Origin: Paraescarpia echinospica
Lineage: Eukaryota; Annelida; Polychaeta; Sabellida; Siboglinidae
Length of the DNA stretch: 64,000 nt
NCBI GenBank assembly: GCA_020002185.1
Contig: JAHLWY010000214.1
Location: 62,001-126,000 of the forward strand
Direction: 5' to 3'
The first letter of the stretch is position 1, and each line of letters opens with the position of its first letter. Positions 1-9,448 of this stretch are shown piece after piece. The notes under the pieces were generated by a model. That model made no database searches, had not been told where the DNA came from, and worked only from the letters and a program-made list of their open reading frames with translations. Both the position numbers and the translations under genes were made by a program.

Positions 1-875
1 TTATAGCAGGAAGGAATCTGCAAAACTTGTAGCACTTAGTGTTGCAGTAAACCTGAGTTCCGGCTGCTACTGACATATCATTGATGATAATTGAATGTAG
101 TCATCACATGTCCTATCATGACCGCATTCAAATATACTTCCTTCAGTTTATAACAATCCAATGTGGAAAACAAATATGCAACAATTTGATTGTCTATTAC
201 ATATTTTATTTTCTTCCGTCATTTGTGTGGTTTCTGATGCTCTTCTTTTGATCCTCCCTCCATTCCTGTCCTTGGCTACAGTAAACCACTTGGAAACGCA
301 TTCCTGAATGGCCTTGTCTGTGGCGTCATTCGTTTCCTCGTTTTTCTTCTGATGGCTATTGCAATTCAAATGAAAGGAAACACTAAGATACCAATCTCAA
401 ATTAATGTCATGGACAATGCTACAAAATAACGTTTTACAAAACTACGCCATCAACGTTTTTAAAATAGTAATGCTTCTCACTGTGATATGTTTTTTTTAA
501 AGAGGCTACTTGCACAGGGAACGATTTCGTTTAATTTTTGCACTTGCTCCAAATGCAGCTTATATGGTAAATCAGACTGCACCGCAAAAAATATTGGTTG
601 CACCATATAAACTTGCATAATAGCTTTACCAATGTTTAGTCTACCACACCCTCGCGCGCCAGGGGTCGCTGCTGCTGATGGCATCAGTGCCAGCCAGCAG
701 TATCCCCTGGCTGATCGCTTTGCGAAACTCTGAATTTAAGCTTAGCCTATGAAATCGCTCAATGCATCAGTGGTTGGCGGCAGGTCAGGTGGTCATAATA
801 AAACTCATTTCAACCAACAGTGGCTCGTGTTACATGCAATGTTTAGGAACTAGAAGCAATTATTCGCTCTCGCTC
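1..875. other. AT-rich intergenic DNA, no gene seen
   Basis: The open frames here are short, have no recognisable domain and no paralogue elsewhere in the window. I see no convincing splice sites, RNA gene or repeat unit. Confidence 0.5.
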
Positions 876-1225
876 CGAAGTCCGACGATCTACCACTGCG
901 TTACCACCCATCCCTTTCTAATTGTCCGACTTCTGAGCCAAAGGTCCTAAGTTCGAACCAGCCCCTGGGACCCGGCATCAATGTTCGCGGAAGTTACCTT
1001 TCCGACGCGATAATGATAGGAAGTACCTGTACAATAATGATAAGACACAACAGTTGAAAAGGTACCAGGTGTATTATTAGAGTGTATGAGCATGGAAGAC
1101 AGGAGTGTGAATGTGAAGAGGAATATGTCAATTGTATTGCATATCAAAATTTATGTTTTCCTTTACAACGTTAATATGCCAAACATACGAAAAAACATGT
1201 TCAATTTAAAAACCATATAAAATTC
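876..1225 (+). mobile_element. Degenerate tRNA-derived SINE-like repeat
   Basis: Near 950-960 there is a B-box-like stretch (AAGTTCGAACCAG) preceded by an anticodon-arm-like segment (TTCTGAGCCAAAGGTCC). About 240 bp further on, a tail (ACGAAAAAACATGTTCAAT, then AAAACCATAT, near 1188-1220) closely resembles the tail of the SINE at the right edge of the window (near 63937-63972). The B-box-to-tail distance is also similar in the two places. The A box is weak, so this is probably an old copy. Confidence 0.4.
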
Positions 1226-1506
1226 GTATGCAAACTATTTTAACAACATATTTAACAAGATTGCCATCCAGAAAATTAACGCTAGCTGACAGGTCGACAA
1301 GGAAGCCTTTTGGCTTATCGATCGAGAGTCCAATACATTTTATCTACGTGTATCCCGCCCTTTTAAGGTGTGTGTCGATTTTATTTTTAAACATATTCAC
1401 GCTACTAGCACCAACACAATCAAGAGATAATATGTTCCATTCATTTACAGTCCTTTGTGAAAATTTGAATTTAGTATTTCGTAACTAGGATTCCTCAGTT
1501 TTGGTA

Positions 1507-2594
1507 TCATTTAGTTGCTCTCCTCTGTACTCTTTCTAGCGTATATATGTCCTTCCTGCGATATGGCCTCCACGCCTGAATACAATATTCTAAATGAGGC
1601 CTAACTACTGTTTTATACAGCGGTATTATTAGCTCTTTTTCCTTATACGATATGTTTCGCCTAATTAATGCACGGATTTGATTTCCTTTTGAAGCAGCAA
1701 TACTGCACTGTTCTGAAACCTTCATATCAGCACTAATGGATAACCTATGTACTTTTCGTTTACAGTAGTACCTAGTGCAGAACCTCCCATTGTATATTGT
1801 ACATCTTCGTTCCCAGTCCTGTGTAGAGGCATTTACATTTCCCAAAATTGAACAGCATTTGCCATTTTTCAGAACATTTGATCAACCTGTCAAGATCATC
1901 TTGTAAATGCTGTCAATCTTCAATGTCTTCTGTCAATTTCTGTCCAGTTAATTAAGCCATTTCCTATGCCATGGGCAATTAGTTTAAGCAGCAATCTTTG
2001 ATGTGGCACTTTGTCAAAAGCTTTCTGAAAATCTAAGTAGATGATATCTACTGGTGATCCCTCGTCTACCCACTTAGTGATATCTTCCAAAAAACATAAC
2101 ATATTTGTTAAGCGTGACGTCGCATTTAGAAACCCATGATCAGATGGGTTTAACAAGTTATGTATAACAAGAAAATCCACCATGTGATCTTTAATTAGTC
2201 TTTCTAATAATTTGCAAATCACTTACGTTAAACTCACGGGTTTGTAGTTATCTGATTTGTTTCGGGAACCTTTCTTAAATAACGGTATAATGTTTGCTTC
2301 TTTCCATTCTAAAGGAACCACTCCCTCTTCTAATGACAAGTTGAAATCTGTTGCAAGTGGTATGCTAATTTGTTCTACAATTTCCAATAGTAGTTTGGGT
2401 GGAATCCCATCCACTCCAGGTGATGGATTATCCTTCATAGCCCTAATTGTCTTAGCTACCATTTCCGAGGTTACAATTACCTGTCCTAAATAGTCTGATT
2501 CTGCCCCCTTGAACTTAGCCTCTGGTACTGGCAGTGAACTAATATCTTCCCTTGTAAACACTGAACTAAAATACTCACTCAGGTCTTCTACCAT
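1507..2594 (-). pseudogene. LINE ORF2 reverse transcriptase, broken (copy A)
   Basis: RT core pieces lie in successive frames. 2594-2223 carries NIIPLFKKGSRNKSDNY. 2222-1920 carries IIYLDFQKAFDKVPHQRLL (palm motif A). 1845-1507 carries the conserved C-terminal stretch that ends ERVQRRATK. The sequence passes from the region after motif A directly to the region after motif C, so the PQGSVLGP segment and the FADD catalytic box are deleted. The element cannot make active RT. Copy B keeps PQGSVLGP but also lacks FADD. Confidence 0.85.
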
Positions 2595-2972
2595 TAATAA
2601 TCCATCTGATATTATATTTCCAGCACTATCTTCTAGAGGACCGACCTTATCCTGAACTTTCTGTGTGCTTCGAACATATGCATAAACACTCTTGCTGTCT
2701 TGTTTGATATTACAAGCTAATTTTTGTTCGTAGCTTCTCTTCGAATTTCAGTTGTAGCTTGGTTTAATGCCTTTTTTTATAAATGTTGTAGTCTTCGTTA
2801 TTTCCAGTAAGTCTTTATGACTTACACATCATTTGTTTGTACTTAATTTTTATATTGGCTTCTTTCGATAAGTATTTATTTCTGGACCGTGTCCCTTGTT
2901 TTTAAGGGGACACATTTATTGACGATGCACTCTATTTCACTCTTTAAGATATTCCAGCATTCTGTTGTTGGC

Positions 2973-3521
2973 TTATTCTTCAGTGTATTGTTCCAGTCTA
3001 TCTTTGCTAAATATTTCCTTATATCTTCTTTTGTGAACATTTCTCGTGAACTTCTTTTTATTATTTCTTTCTGAATTTATTTTGATTGCAAAACGTATCT
3101 GGTTGTGATCACTACTTCCCAGTGGCTCACATAATTTGACATTGTCATCTAATTCATTCTGTGAGGACAAAACTATGTCCAACACATTCTCAACCCTAGC
3201 TGGCTCTAGCACATGTTGAGAAAGGAAACTGTCTTGTACTAAAACTACAAACTTGGGGTCCTCACTCCAAGTAGTCTGTAGAGATTTCCATTGTATAGGA
3301 CCATGGTTAAAATCTCCCATAATAATACAGTCCCGTTTGTTAACTTCCCTTATAGCGTTTTGTATTTTTTCATTCTCTTCTACACTTATGTCAAATACAG
3401 TCTCACCAAAGCAAGACTGTATTTGGCGAAGGTAGATCGTAGAAATTGGTGGTGCAGAATAGTTGATAAACAAATGGAATTGCTGATTTATAAATATTAT
3501 TCTTGGCTTAATATAATTCAT
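2973..3521 (-). pseudogene. LINE ORF2 endonuclease domain (copy A)
   Basis: The frame encodes part of an apurinic-type endonuclease of a CR1-like ORF2 protein, which nicks target DNA to start reverse transcription. Visible motifs are IIMGDFNHG (GDFN, metal binding) and EPLGSSDHNQI (SDH, catalytic Asp-His). The N-terminal catalytic residues are missing upstream, and the frame stops before the RT domain, so this is a fragment. Copy B has a parallel segment at 5764-6027. No intact downstream fusion to RT exists here. Confidence 0.8.
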
Positions 3522-4057
3522 AAAGTTTCAATAAACATATATTGAGTAGCAGTTGTGCTTAAAGTTAGTTAGTTAAAGTATTTTGGAACACAATAGTATA
3601 GTGAGTGATAATAGTGTAACTTAGCCTTCGATAAATTGTAAACAAGATTTAACAAACCTGATTATGTGGTAGAATATATAGGAGATACAGTAACAACCAT
3701 AAAACTAGTTACATAAGATAATATATGTGTAAGCCAGTACTTGCTAAATATTTTGATTAGGTAGCATTGTTGTTAAAATTAAACAAGGGCGATAGTCGGG
3801 CGAACTCCAGATTGTTTATGTAGATAGTGTCCCACGTATTCGCTAGGGCTCGGCGTAACCTAAATAAACAAAGCAGCCGAACTTAAAGTGATTGTTTGTA
3901 TTTAAATTAGGTCACTACCGGAAATGTTATCGTTCCTGCAGGTTAGATAGTCAGCTGTGTAATTACAATATGTAAATAAAAGTGTGCTGTAGTACACAGG
4001 AAACAGTCTTTATAAAGACTAAGTTAGTTAAGCTATTAAATAAATTATAATAGTGAT

Positions 4058-5250
4058 ATGGCGCCTTGCAAGCGGCAAGTCAAGGCAAAGCGACACTTGT
4101 TATGCGATCACTGCCACATCTGGTTAGATTTTGTATTGTCCGGCTGTGGGAAGTCATGGGCAGCAACCATGGAGGAGGGATTCATCTTTCAGTGCATGGG
4201 GTGTTGTAAGGTGGAGTGTCTGCAGAAGGAGATAGTTAGGTTGAAAAATATTGTGAAGGGGATGGAGATGGGAATTAGAAAGGAGACAGGTGGAATGGAG
4301 AGAGACGACAGGGAGAGAGGTGGAAATACTGCAAGACAGAAGGAGAATAGCAATGGCAAGAAGGCTGAGGAAAGGAGATTGAGAGGAGGGAAGGTGATTG
4401 GAGGGGAAGAAATTGGAAAATCGACGACAGAAAACGTGACAAGCGTGAAGTTGACAGGGGACAAAGTGACCGTAGAGAAGGAGGGAGGGAAGATGGGGGC
4501 GGGAGAGGAGAGAAGAAAATGAGATGGGAGGAAAAATGAAGGGACGAAAGGAAGTGAGAGGAAATGTGATGTAAGAGAAGTCGATAAAAGGGACGATGAC
4601 AAGAGGAAAGGTGACAAGAGAAAAAGCGACAGGAAAGAATGGATTGGAAGAAAATGTGACAGGAGAGAAGACGGCAGGGGGAAAAGACAAAAACCAGACA
4701 GATGCAAACCGGAGAAGGAGCTACTCTGAGGCAGTGATTGAGGGGCAGTGAGGAAAGAGAGGGTTTTTATGGGCGACTCCATTATGAGAAAGACGGACAA
4801 GACACTAAGCGAGGGGATGGACGTCGTTGTTTGTATACAGGGGGCTGGGATAGAACATGTGACTGAAATGGTAAAGGAGGGTCTATACTAGTACACGTAG
4901 GAACAAATAATGCAGACAGGGAGGGAACAACTGGGATAGTACAGAATTATAGACAGTTAGTGAGGAAACTAAAGAAAACAACAGTTGAACAAATTATTAT
5001 CTCACAAATGTTGCCAGTAATGGGGGAAAGGGAGGCAACGTATATAAACTGCAAGAGGATGGCGATCAACGCACTAGTTGAGCAGATGTGTGAAAAAGAG
5101 GGGGTAGGATTCATAGACTTACGGGGATACGTTTTGGGAGGGAAGTTATGTACATGAGAGATTGCCTCCATTTTAGTGAAAAAGGGGCAGCAGTTTTCTC
5201 AGTGAATCAGCTGCGATCTGTTGACAGTGGGACAGGTTGCATCTATTTAA
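4058..5250 (+). pseudogene. LINE ORF1: PHD-like plus SGNH esterase, broken
   Basis: The frame from ATG 4058 starts with a Cys/His-rich segment (LLCDHCHIWLDF, then FQCMGCC) like the PHD-type finger of CR1 ORF1 proteins. A lysine- and glutamate-rich low-complexity linker follows. After frame changes, an SGNH-hydrolase signature appears near 4770-5190: GDSIMRK (Ser block), VHVGTNNAD (Asn block) and MRDCLHFSEKG (Asp-His block). CR1 ORF1 proteins are known to carry such an esterase. The frame is open to 4522 and broken after that, so no full protein is made. Copy C on the other strand has the same esterase C-terminus. Confidence 0.75.
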
Positions 5251-5364
5251 ACTAGATTCGCAGGGGGGACTCACAGAGAAGTCTGAAACTGGAGGCATAG
5301 ATAAAGACAGCACAAATAAATCAGCAAAGAACAGTCTGGAAAACTCTTCTGAAGCTGGATATAA

Positions 5365-6642
5365 ATGCGTTTGTTTAAATGCAAGAAGTATAGTAAACAA
5401 AAGAAATTAACTAAATATTAAGGTAAAAAAAGTTGACCCTCACAAAATAGGTCTAACCTAATCCTGGACCACCACCGATAAATCAGATGCCGAATTGGGA
5501 CTGACAGGATATGTAATGTTTAGGAAAGATAGAGTAGGAAGAAAGGGAAGTGGGGTTATTTTATATATTAAGAATCTATCCAGGTTTATGAAATACAATT
5601 ATAAAGAGAATCAGATTGCGAAGAAGCTGTTTGGTGTAACATAGTTACAGGAAACTGAACGTTAACAGTTCGGTTAGTTTATTGAAGTCCAAACATAAGC
5701 ATAGAAGAGAATGAAAAAATACAAAACGCTACAAGGGAAGTAAACAAACGGGACTGTATTATTATGGTGGATTTTAACCACGGGCATATACAATGGAAAT
5801 CTCTACAGAGTATGGGGAGTGAAGACCACAAGTTTTTAGTTTTAGTTCAAGATACTTTCCTTTCTCAACATGCTCTAGAACCAACCAGAGGTGACAATAT
5901 GTTATACATTGTTTTGTCCTCACAGAACGAATTAGTTGACAATGTCAAAATATGTGAGCCACTGGGGAGTAGTGATCACAACCATATACATTTTACCATC
6001 AAAGTAAAATCAGAACGGAATAATTAAAAGCAGTATAGAAAAAAATTCCGCAAAGGAAGGTATAAGGACATGAGGATATATTTAGCAAAGATAGACTGGA
6101 ATAACACACTAAAAAATAAGACAGCAACAGAATGCTGGAATATATGAAAAAGTGAAATTAAGTGCATAGTCAATAAATTTGTTCCCTTAAAAAAACAAGG
6201 CGAACGTTCCAAAAAGAAACAGCTATCGAAAGAAGCCATTACAAAAATTAAGTATAAACAAATGATATGTAAGTCATATAGATGTACTGGAAATTATGAA
6301 GGCTACAACATTTATAAAGATGCACTTAACCAAGCTACAACTGATATGAGAAATTCAAAGAGAAGCTATGAACAACAATTAGCTAGTAATATAAAACATG
6401 ACAGCAAGTGTTTTTATGCGTATGTTCGAAGCAAACAGAAAGTTCAGGATAAGGTCGTTCCTTTAGAAGATATTGCTGGAAATATTATATCAGAGGGATT
6501 CTTAATGGCAGAAGACCTGCATGAGTATTTTAGTTCAGTGTTTACCAGGGAAGATATTAGTTCACTGCCAGTACTAGAGGCTAAGTTCAAGGGGGCAGAT
6601 TCAGACTATTTATGACAGTTAATTGTAACCCAGGATATGGTA
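5365..6642 (+). pseudogene. LINE ORF2 endonuclease and linker, 5' part (copy B)
   Basis: This begins with an endonuclease signature read through several breaks (CVCLNARSIVNK; then DAELGLTGYVMFRKDR and VILYIKNL), followed by MVDFNHGHIQW and GSSDHNHIHFT at 5764-6027. The second half (6262-6615) encodes the conserved endonuclease-RT linker ending FSSVFTREDISSLP. The coding sense continues at 23188 on the far side of the Polinton. Frameshifts and stops occur throughout. Confidence 0.8.
6637..6642. repeat. Polinton target site duplication, left (ATGGTA)
   Basis: ATGGTA directly precedes the element terminus and is repeated exactly at 23182-23187 directly after it. Six base pairs is the usual Polinton duplication length. 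The unoccupied paralogous site in LINE copy A (2457-2462, minus strand) has one ATGGTA. Confidence 0.95.
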
Positions 6643-6923
6643 AGTAGTATAGAGGTGGCTATTGCGCCCGTGCACGACACCTTTGGTGACCTTTGGGCAA
6701 AACTTTACTAATAAAAAACGTTTTAATTACCCCTAATCGTTTTCGGCAACCTACTTATTAAAAAAGATCAAAGGCCTTTTTGACACTAATCGTTTTCGGC
6801 AACCTACTTATAAAAAACGTGATGAATTACCCCCTCTAAGTACATTTGAGGTGCCACCTAGCGGTGAGTGTAGATATCATTTTAGTTTGTCCCCAGCGAT
6901 CAACGCCGTACCTAGCACGTGCT
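6643..6923 (+). repeat. Polinton left terminal inverted repeat
   Basis: This matches the reverse complement of 22900-23181 with few differences. It contains internal short repeats (CTAATCGTTTTCGGCAACCT occurs twice). Polinton termini are the replication origins used by the protein-primed polymerase. A gene-like TAAGTACATTTG and GTGCCACCTAGCGG block at 6838-6864 recurs further in. Confidence 0.95.
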
Positions 6924-7020
6924 TAATGATGATTGATGATTGATGATTGATTTTTGATTATTGATTATTGATTATTGATTATTGATTATTGAGTATTGAT
7001 TATTGATTATTACTTATTGC
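6924..7020. repeat. (GATTATT)n-type minisatellite
   Basis: Reiterated TGATGAT then TTGATTA units interrupt the left end right after the inverted repeat. Nothing equivalent is present at the right end. Confidence 0.85.
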
Positions 7021-7213
7021 AGGTGCAAGCTAACAAAAATATTGTTAGATTACCCCCCTCTAAGTACATTTGTGGTGCCACCTAGCGGTGATCACAATGA
7101 TCATTTTAGTTTTCACCCTAGTGATCAACGCCGTACTTAGCGCGTGCTGACATAAGCAATAATGCGTTTATGACGCGGCTATATAACCGCGATAAAACCA
7201 CTGCATAAACATC

Positions 7214-7289
7214 GACGACGGATTAGCTCTCCTGGGAGAGTGTTCGACTAGGGATTGAAAGATTTCTGGTCCGAGTCCGTACGTCGGCA
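7214..7289 (+). ncRNA. tRNA-like Pol III unit 1
   Basis: A 76-nt cloverleaf-like sequence. The acceptor arms GACGACG and CGTCGGC pair at 6 of 7 positions. The D stem is GCTC/GAGT, with an A-box-like TAGCTCTCCTGG. The anticodon stem TTCGA/TTGAA encloses loop CTAGGGA (anticodon position AGG). The B box GGTCCGAGTCC is one base off consensus. A T5 terminator follows at 7291-7295 and a TATATAAC box lies ~30 bp upstream. The body resembles metazoan tRNA-Phe. The linker after the acceptor is longer than canonical and the T stem is imperfect, so it may not be a functional tRNA. Confidence 0.65.
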
Positions 7290-7460
7290 CTTTTTAAATT
7301 CGTAGCGGCGGTCCATTTGTGGTGCCACCTAGCGGTGAGCGCAGATATAATCTTAGTTTGTTCCCTAGCGATCAACGCCGTACCTAGCGCGTGCTGACAT
7401 AAGCAATAATGCGTTTATCGGGCGGTTATATAACCGCGATAAAACCAATGCATAAACGTT

Positions 7461-7536
7461 GGCGACGGCTTAGCTCGTCTAGGAGCGTGTTCGACTAGGG
7501 ATCGAAAGATTTCGGGTCCGAATCCGATCGTCGCCG
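7461..7536 (+). ncRNA. tRNA-like Pol III unit 2
   Basis: Tandem paralogue of unit 1. The acceptor GGCGACG/CGTCGCC pairs at all 7 positions. The D stem GCTC/GAGC is perfect, and the anticodon stem TTCGA/TCGAA is perfect with the same CTAGGGA loop. The B box is GGTCCGAATCC and T5 lies at 7538-7542. The differences from unit 1 in the acceptor, D and anticodon stems improve pairing, which suggests the fold matters. The T stem pairs poorly in the canonical register. A TATATAAC box sits ~30 bp upstream. Confidence 0.65.
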
Positions 7537-7579
7537 CTTTTTAGATTGGCGGCCCGCCATCTAGCGGCGGCAGCGGCTC

Positions 7580-7587
7580 TATAAAAG
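7580..7587 (+). promoter_or_regulatory. TATA box upstream of the NADAR gene
   Basis: TATAAAAG lies 39 bp before the ATG at 7619, correct spacing for a Pol II start near 7611. A second TATAAAG occurs at 7633-7639. Confidence 0.6.
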
Positions 7588-7618
7588 GGGTGGCGGTAGT
7601 GGGTTATCGGTAGTCGGT

Positions 7619-8074
7619 ATGTCGTCGTAGCCTATAAAGTTTGGCGGATCGTGCTCGTTCTTGTCAAATATGTATACGTGTCGAATGTCGATGTTTGGTC
7701 GGGGCTTCCGATCCGTCGAGCACGCCTATCAGTATAGGAAAGCAATGTTCAACGAAGACGTGGAATGCGCCGAGCGTATCAAAAGATTGCGATCACCTTA
7801 TGTAGCGAAACGACGCGGTTACGAAATTCGAAAAAAGAGAACGGGAACCGAATGGCGCGCCGTTAGGGTGGCGGGTATGAAGGCGTTGTTAAGGAGCAAG
7901 TTTGACGGGTCGACCGAGTTGAAGGCCGCCCTGTTGGCCACCGGGGACGCCGAATTGGTGGAATGGGTACCGAGTAGGGAGGGTTTCTGGGGTGCCAGAA
8001 TCGGGGGCGTTGCGGGGGAGAACATGCTCGGTAAACTGTTGATGGAGGTGCGCGCTACTTATAAAGACGCGTAA
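7619..8074 (+). pseudogene. NADAR/YbiA-family protein (N-glycosidase fold), early stop
   Basis: NADAR enzymes act on ADP-ribose-linked or riboflavin-pathway substrates, and some reverse ADP-ribosylation of guanine. Family landmarks are in order: FLSNMY near the start, FRSVEHAYQYRKA (conserved Glu-His), LRSPYVAKRRG, ATGDAELVEW, EGFWGARIGG and GENMLGKLLMEVR at the end. The length (~150 residues) is that of a complete single domain. The natural start appears to be ATG 7619, just after the TATA box, but codon 4 is TAG (7628-7630). The frame is then open to 8074. An internal ATG at 7670 would drop the first motif. It is the first gene inside the left end and is not a standard Polinton gene, so it was probably captured. 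Confidence 0.85.
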
Positions 8075-8098
8075 AAAGCGTTCGCTCAGTCGTGGAAA

Positions 8099-8756
8099 AT
8101 GAGCGGACCGTCGTTGAAGCATCCTTTTACATGTATAGTAGCCGGTCCTACGGGGTGCGGTAAGACGACGTTCGTCGACCGTCTGATACGGCACGATGCT
8201 ATGATCGATCCGCCGCCCGAGAAAATCCTGTGGTGATACGGGCAGTGGCAGACCGACTACGCGTCTATGTCTTCGAAAATAGAGTTCGTAGACGGCCTGC
8301 CGGATCCGAAACGTTTAGACGGTAAAATGAGGACGCTTCTAGTACTCGACGACCTCATGGAGGAGACTGATAGCCGGGTGACGGTACTATTTAATAAAAA
8401 AAAGCCATCATTGTAATACGTCGATCGTACAACTGCGGCAGAACATGTTTCCGAAAGTGAAAGAAAACCGTACAATCAGCCTGAACGCCCAATACATAGT
8501 GTTATTCAAGAGCCCCCGAGACGCCGGTCAAGTAAGTCACCTAGCGAAACAGATGTACCCGGGAAAGGTCAACTACACGATAGAGGCTTTCAAAGACGCG
8601 ACGTCGGCGGCGTACGGCTATCTCTTCGTGGATCTGAAACAGGAAACGGAAGAGGACATGCGCCTGCGTTCGTGAATATTTCCGGACGATCGCCTTCAGT
8701 ACGTGTACGTACGGAAGGGTGGCGGCGGCGGCGGCGGCGGTGGCGCCAGCCTATAA
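8099..8756 (+). pseudogene. Packaging ATPase (FtsK/A32-like), broken
   Basis: This is the genome-packaging ATPase of Polintons, which pumps DNA into the capsid. Walker A is AGPTGCGKTTFVDR (about residues 15-28), followed by EKILW and YGQWQ, and Walker B is TLLVLDDLMEE. After a frame change the conserved VKENRTISLNAQYIVLFKSP, SHLAKQMYPG and AAYGYLFVDL segments follow, then a final IFPDDRLQYVYVRK and a Gly run ending at the TAA 8754-8756. Lesions are an in-frame TGA at 8234-8236, a frameshift at the A8 run 8396-8403 and an in-frame TGA at 8673-8675. A TATAAAG lies at 8060-8066 upstream. Confidence 0.92.
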
Positions 8757-8794
8757 GAAGAGAGGGACGTCGCCGCGTACGTTTATTAGTCGCT

Positions 8795-9196
8795 ATGACG
8801 GGACGCGCGGTGATAGCGAAGCGACGACTGAAGGGGGCGGGACCGGCGAACCGAGTGAAGAGACACATTTTCGCCCTGCAGCTGTTGGAGAGGCATAGGC
8901 GGAACATCGATCTGCGAAAAGCCGTGATCAGCCACGCGGACGCCGGTCTCATTTGTAGTCTGTGCGATTGCGCGTACAACGTTCTGAAAGGGTACGTGAA
9001 GTTGTCGCCGAAGCAGAAACGCGTGTTGGCGAAATACAGGAATCACCTGCGTGAACTTGCCGACAAACAAGTTCCGGTTAAGCAGAAGCGAGTCGTTTTG
9101 CAAAAGGGTGCGGGTGGTTTTCTGACGGCCCTGCTAGCGCCGTTAGCGAGCACCGTTCTCCTCCAGCTGCTCAGACAGGTGATCGGCAGCGGGTGA
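8795..9196 (+). CDS. Conserved small basic Polinton protein (unknown role)
   Basis: Open from ATG 8795 to TGA 9194-9196, 133 residues. The N-terminal half is basic. The middle (CDCAYNVLKGYVKLSPKQKR) and the glycine-hydrophobic tail (GAGGFLTALLAPLASTVLLQ) match, as I remember the family, a small protein found beside integrase in many animal Polintons. Its function is not established. The tail could insert into membrane or mediate assembly. It is intact, with the next ORF starting 4 bp after its stop (9200), which suggests a co-expressed cassette. Confidence 0.75.
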   Translation: MTGRAVIAKRRLKGAGPANRVKRHIFALQLLERHRRNIDLRKAVISHADAGLICSLCDCAYNVLKGYVKLSPKQKRVLAKYRNHLRELADKQVPVKQKRVVLQKGAGGFLTALLAPLASTVLLQLLRQVIGSG

Positions 9197-9199
9197 TTG

Positions 9200-9428
9200 A
9201 TGCAGTACGCGAAGAAGATGGCGTTGGTTGACCCGCCGATTGGTGGAAAGCCTCCTGCCACGTATCGATCAGCCGCCGAGCACGCCCCGATCACGTGTGC
9301 TGAGTAGTCTGGACAGCGACATGAAGGACATTCTAGAGCGGTCGGTTTTATCCGAACGCGATAAGGTGGCGTCGTACAATCAACTGCTGAGTCGCTATAA
9401 CACGATAGAGGCGGCTCGAGCGGCGTAG
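9200..9428 (+). pseudogene. Small conserved Polinton ORF (MQYAKKM family), frameshifted
   Basis: The frame starts MQYAKKMALV at 9200 and, after a one-base shift around 9222-9233, continues LDSDMKDILERSVLSERDKV and ASYNQLLSRYNTIE to the TAG at 9426-9428. Short proteins with this layout, a basic start then a helical Asp/Glu/Lys-rich end, are common between the preceding small basic ORF and integrase in animal Polintons. Role unknown. It starts 4 bp after the previous stop. Confidence 0.65.
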
Positions 9429-9448
9429 AGCGCGATATCATAGCCAGC

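Larger units (their letters stand above)
1236..3545 (-). mobile_element. CR1-like non-LTR retrotransposon, truncated copy A
   Basis: This minus-strand LINE copy aligns along its length with copy B, the one split by the Polinton. From high to low coordinates it has an AP-type endonuclease, a reverse transcriptase with an internal deletion, the conserved C-terminal part, and a 3' end near 1250 with the CTTGTTAAAT-type repeat also seen at the end of copy B near 24660-24686. It has no ORF1, as expected for a 5'-truncated insertion. It contains the uninterrupted form of the Polinton target (TACCAT at 2457-2462). Confidence 0.85.
3850..6642 (+). mobile_element. CR1-like LINE copy B, 5' part (split by the Polinton)
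   Basis: This plus-strand LINE contains ORF1, the endonuclease and the linker up to the Polinton junction at 6642, and resumes at 23182. The two parts together make a near full-length element of roughly 4.3 kb. The ORF1 content (PHD-like plus SGNH esterase) and ORF2 layout match the CR1 group. The exact 5' end is uncertain. The stretch 3546-4057 has no ORF and may be its 5' untranslated region. Confidence 0.85.
7067..7560 (+). repeat. Two tandem 247-bp units, each carrying a tRNA-like gene
   Basis: CATTTGTGGTGCCACCTAGC begins at 7067 and again at 7314, a period of 247 bp. Each unit contains, in order, a CTCF-like motif, the segment shared with the terminal repeat (GATCAACGCCGTAC), a TATATAAC box and a tRNA-like sequence ending in T5. 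The first ~85 bp of a third unit lies in the terminal repeat itself (from about 6845). Confidence 0.9.
6851..7567 (-). promoter_or_regulatory. Cluster of four CTCF-like core motifs
   Basis: CCGCTAGGTGGCAC on the minus strand occurs at 6851-6864, 7075-7088 and 7322-7335, and CCGCTAGATGGCGG at 7554-7567. A fifth copy is in the right terminal repeat at 22960-22973 (plus strand). Each fits the known CTCF core CCASYAGRKGGCRS at 13 of 14 positions. Binding is inference; the motif match is what I see. Confidence 0.45.

Noticed and set aside
4154..4800. Minus-strand Ser/Phe/Leu/Pro-rich frames of about 180-200 residues
   Set aside because: They are antisense shadows of the purine-rich low-complexity linker of LINE ORF1.
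7214..7536. Calling the two tRNA-like units functional tRNA-Pro(AGG) genes
   Set aside because: The T stem is poor and the acceptor-to-D linker is 3 nt too long, so only a tRNA-like call is supported.
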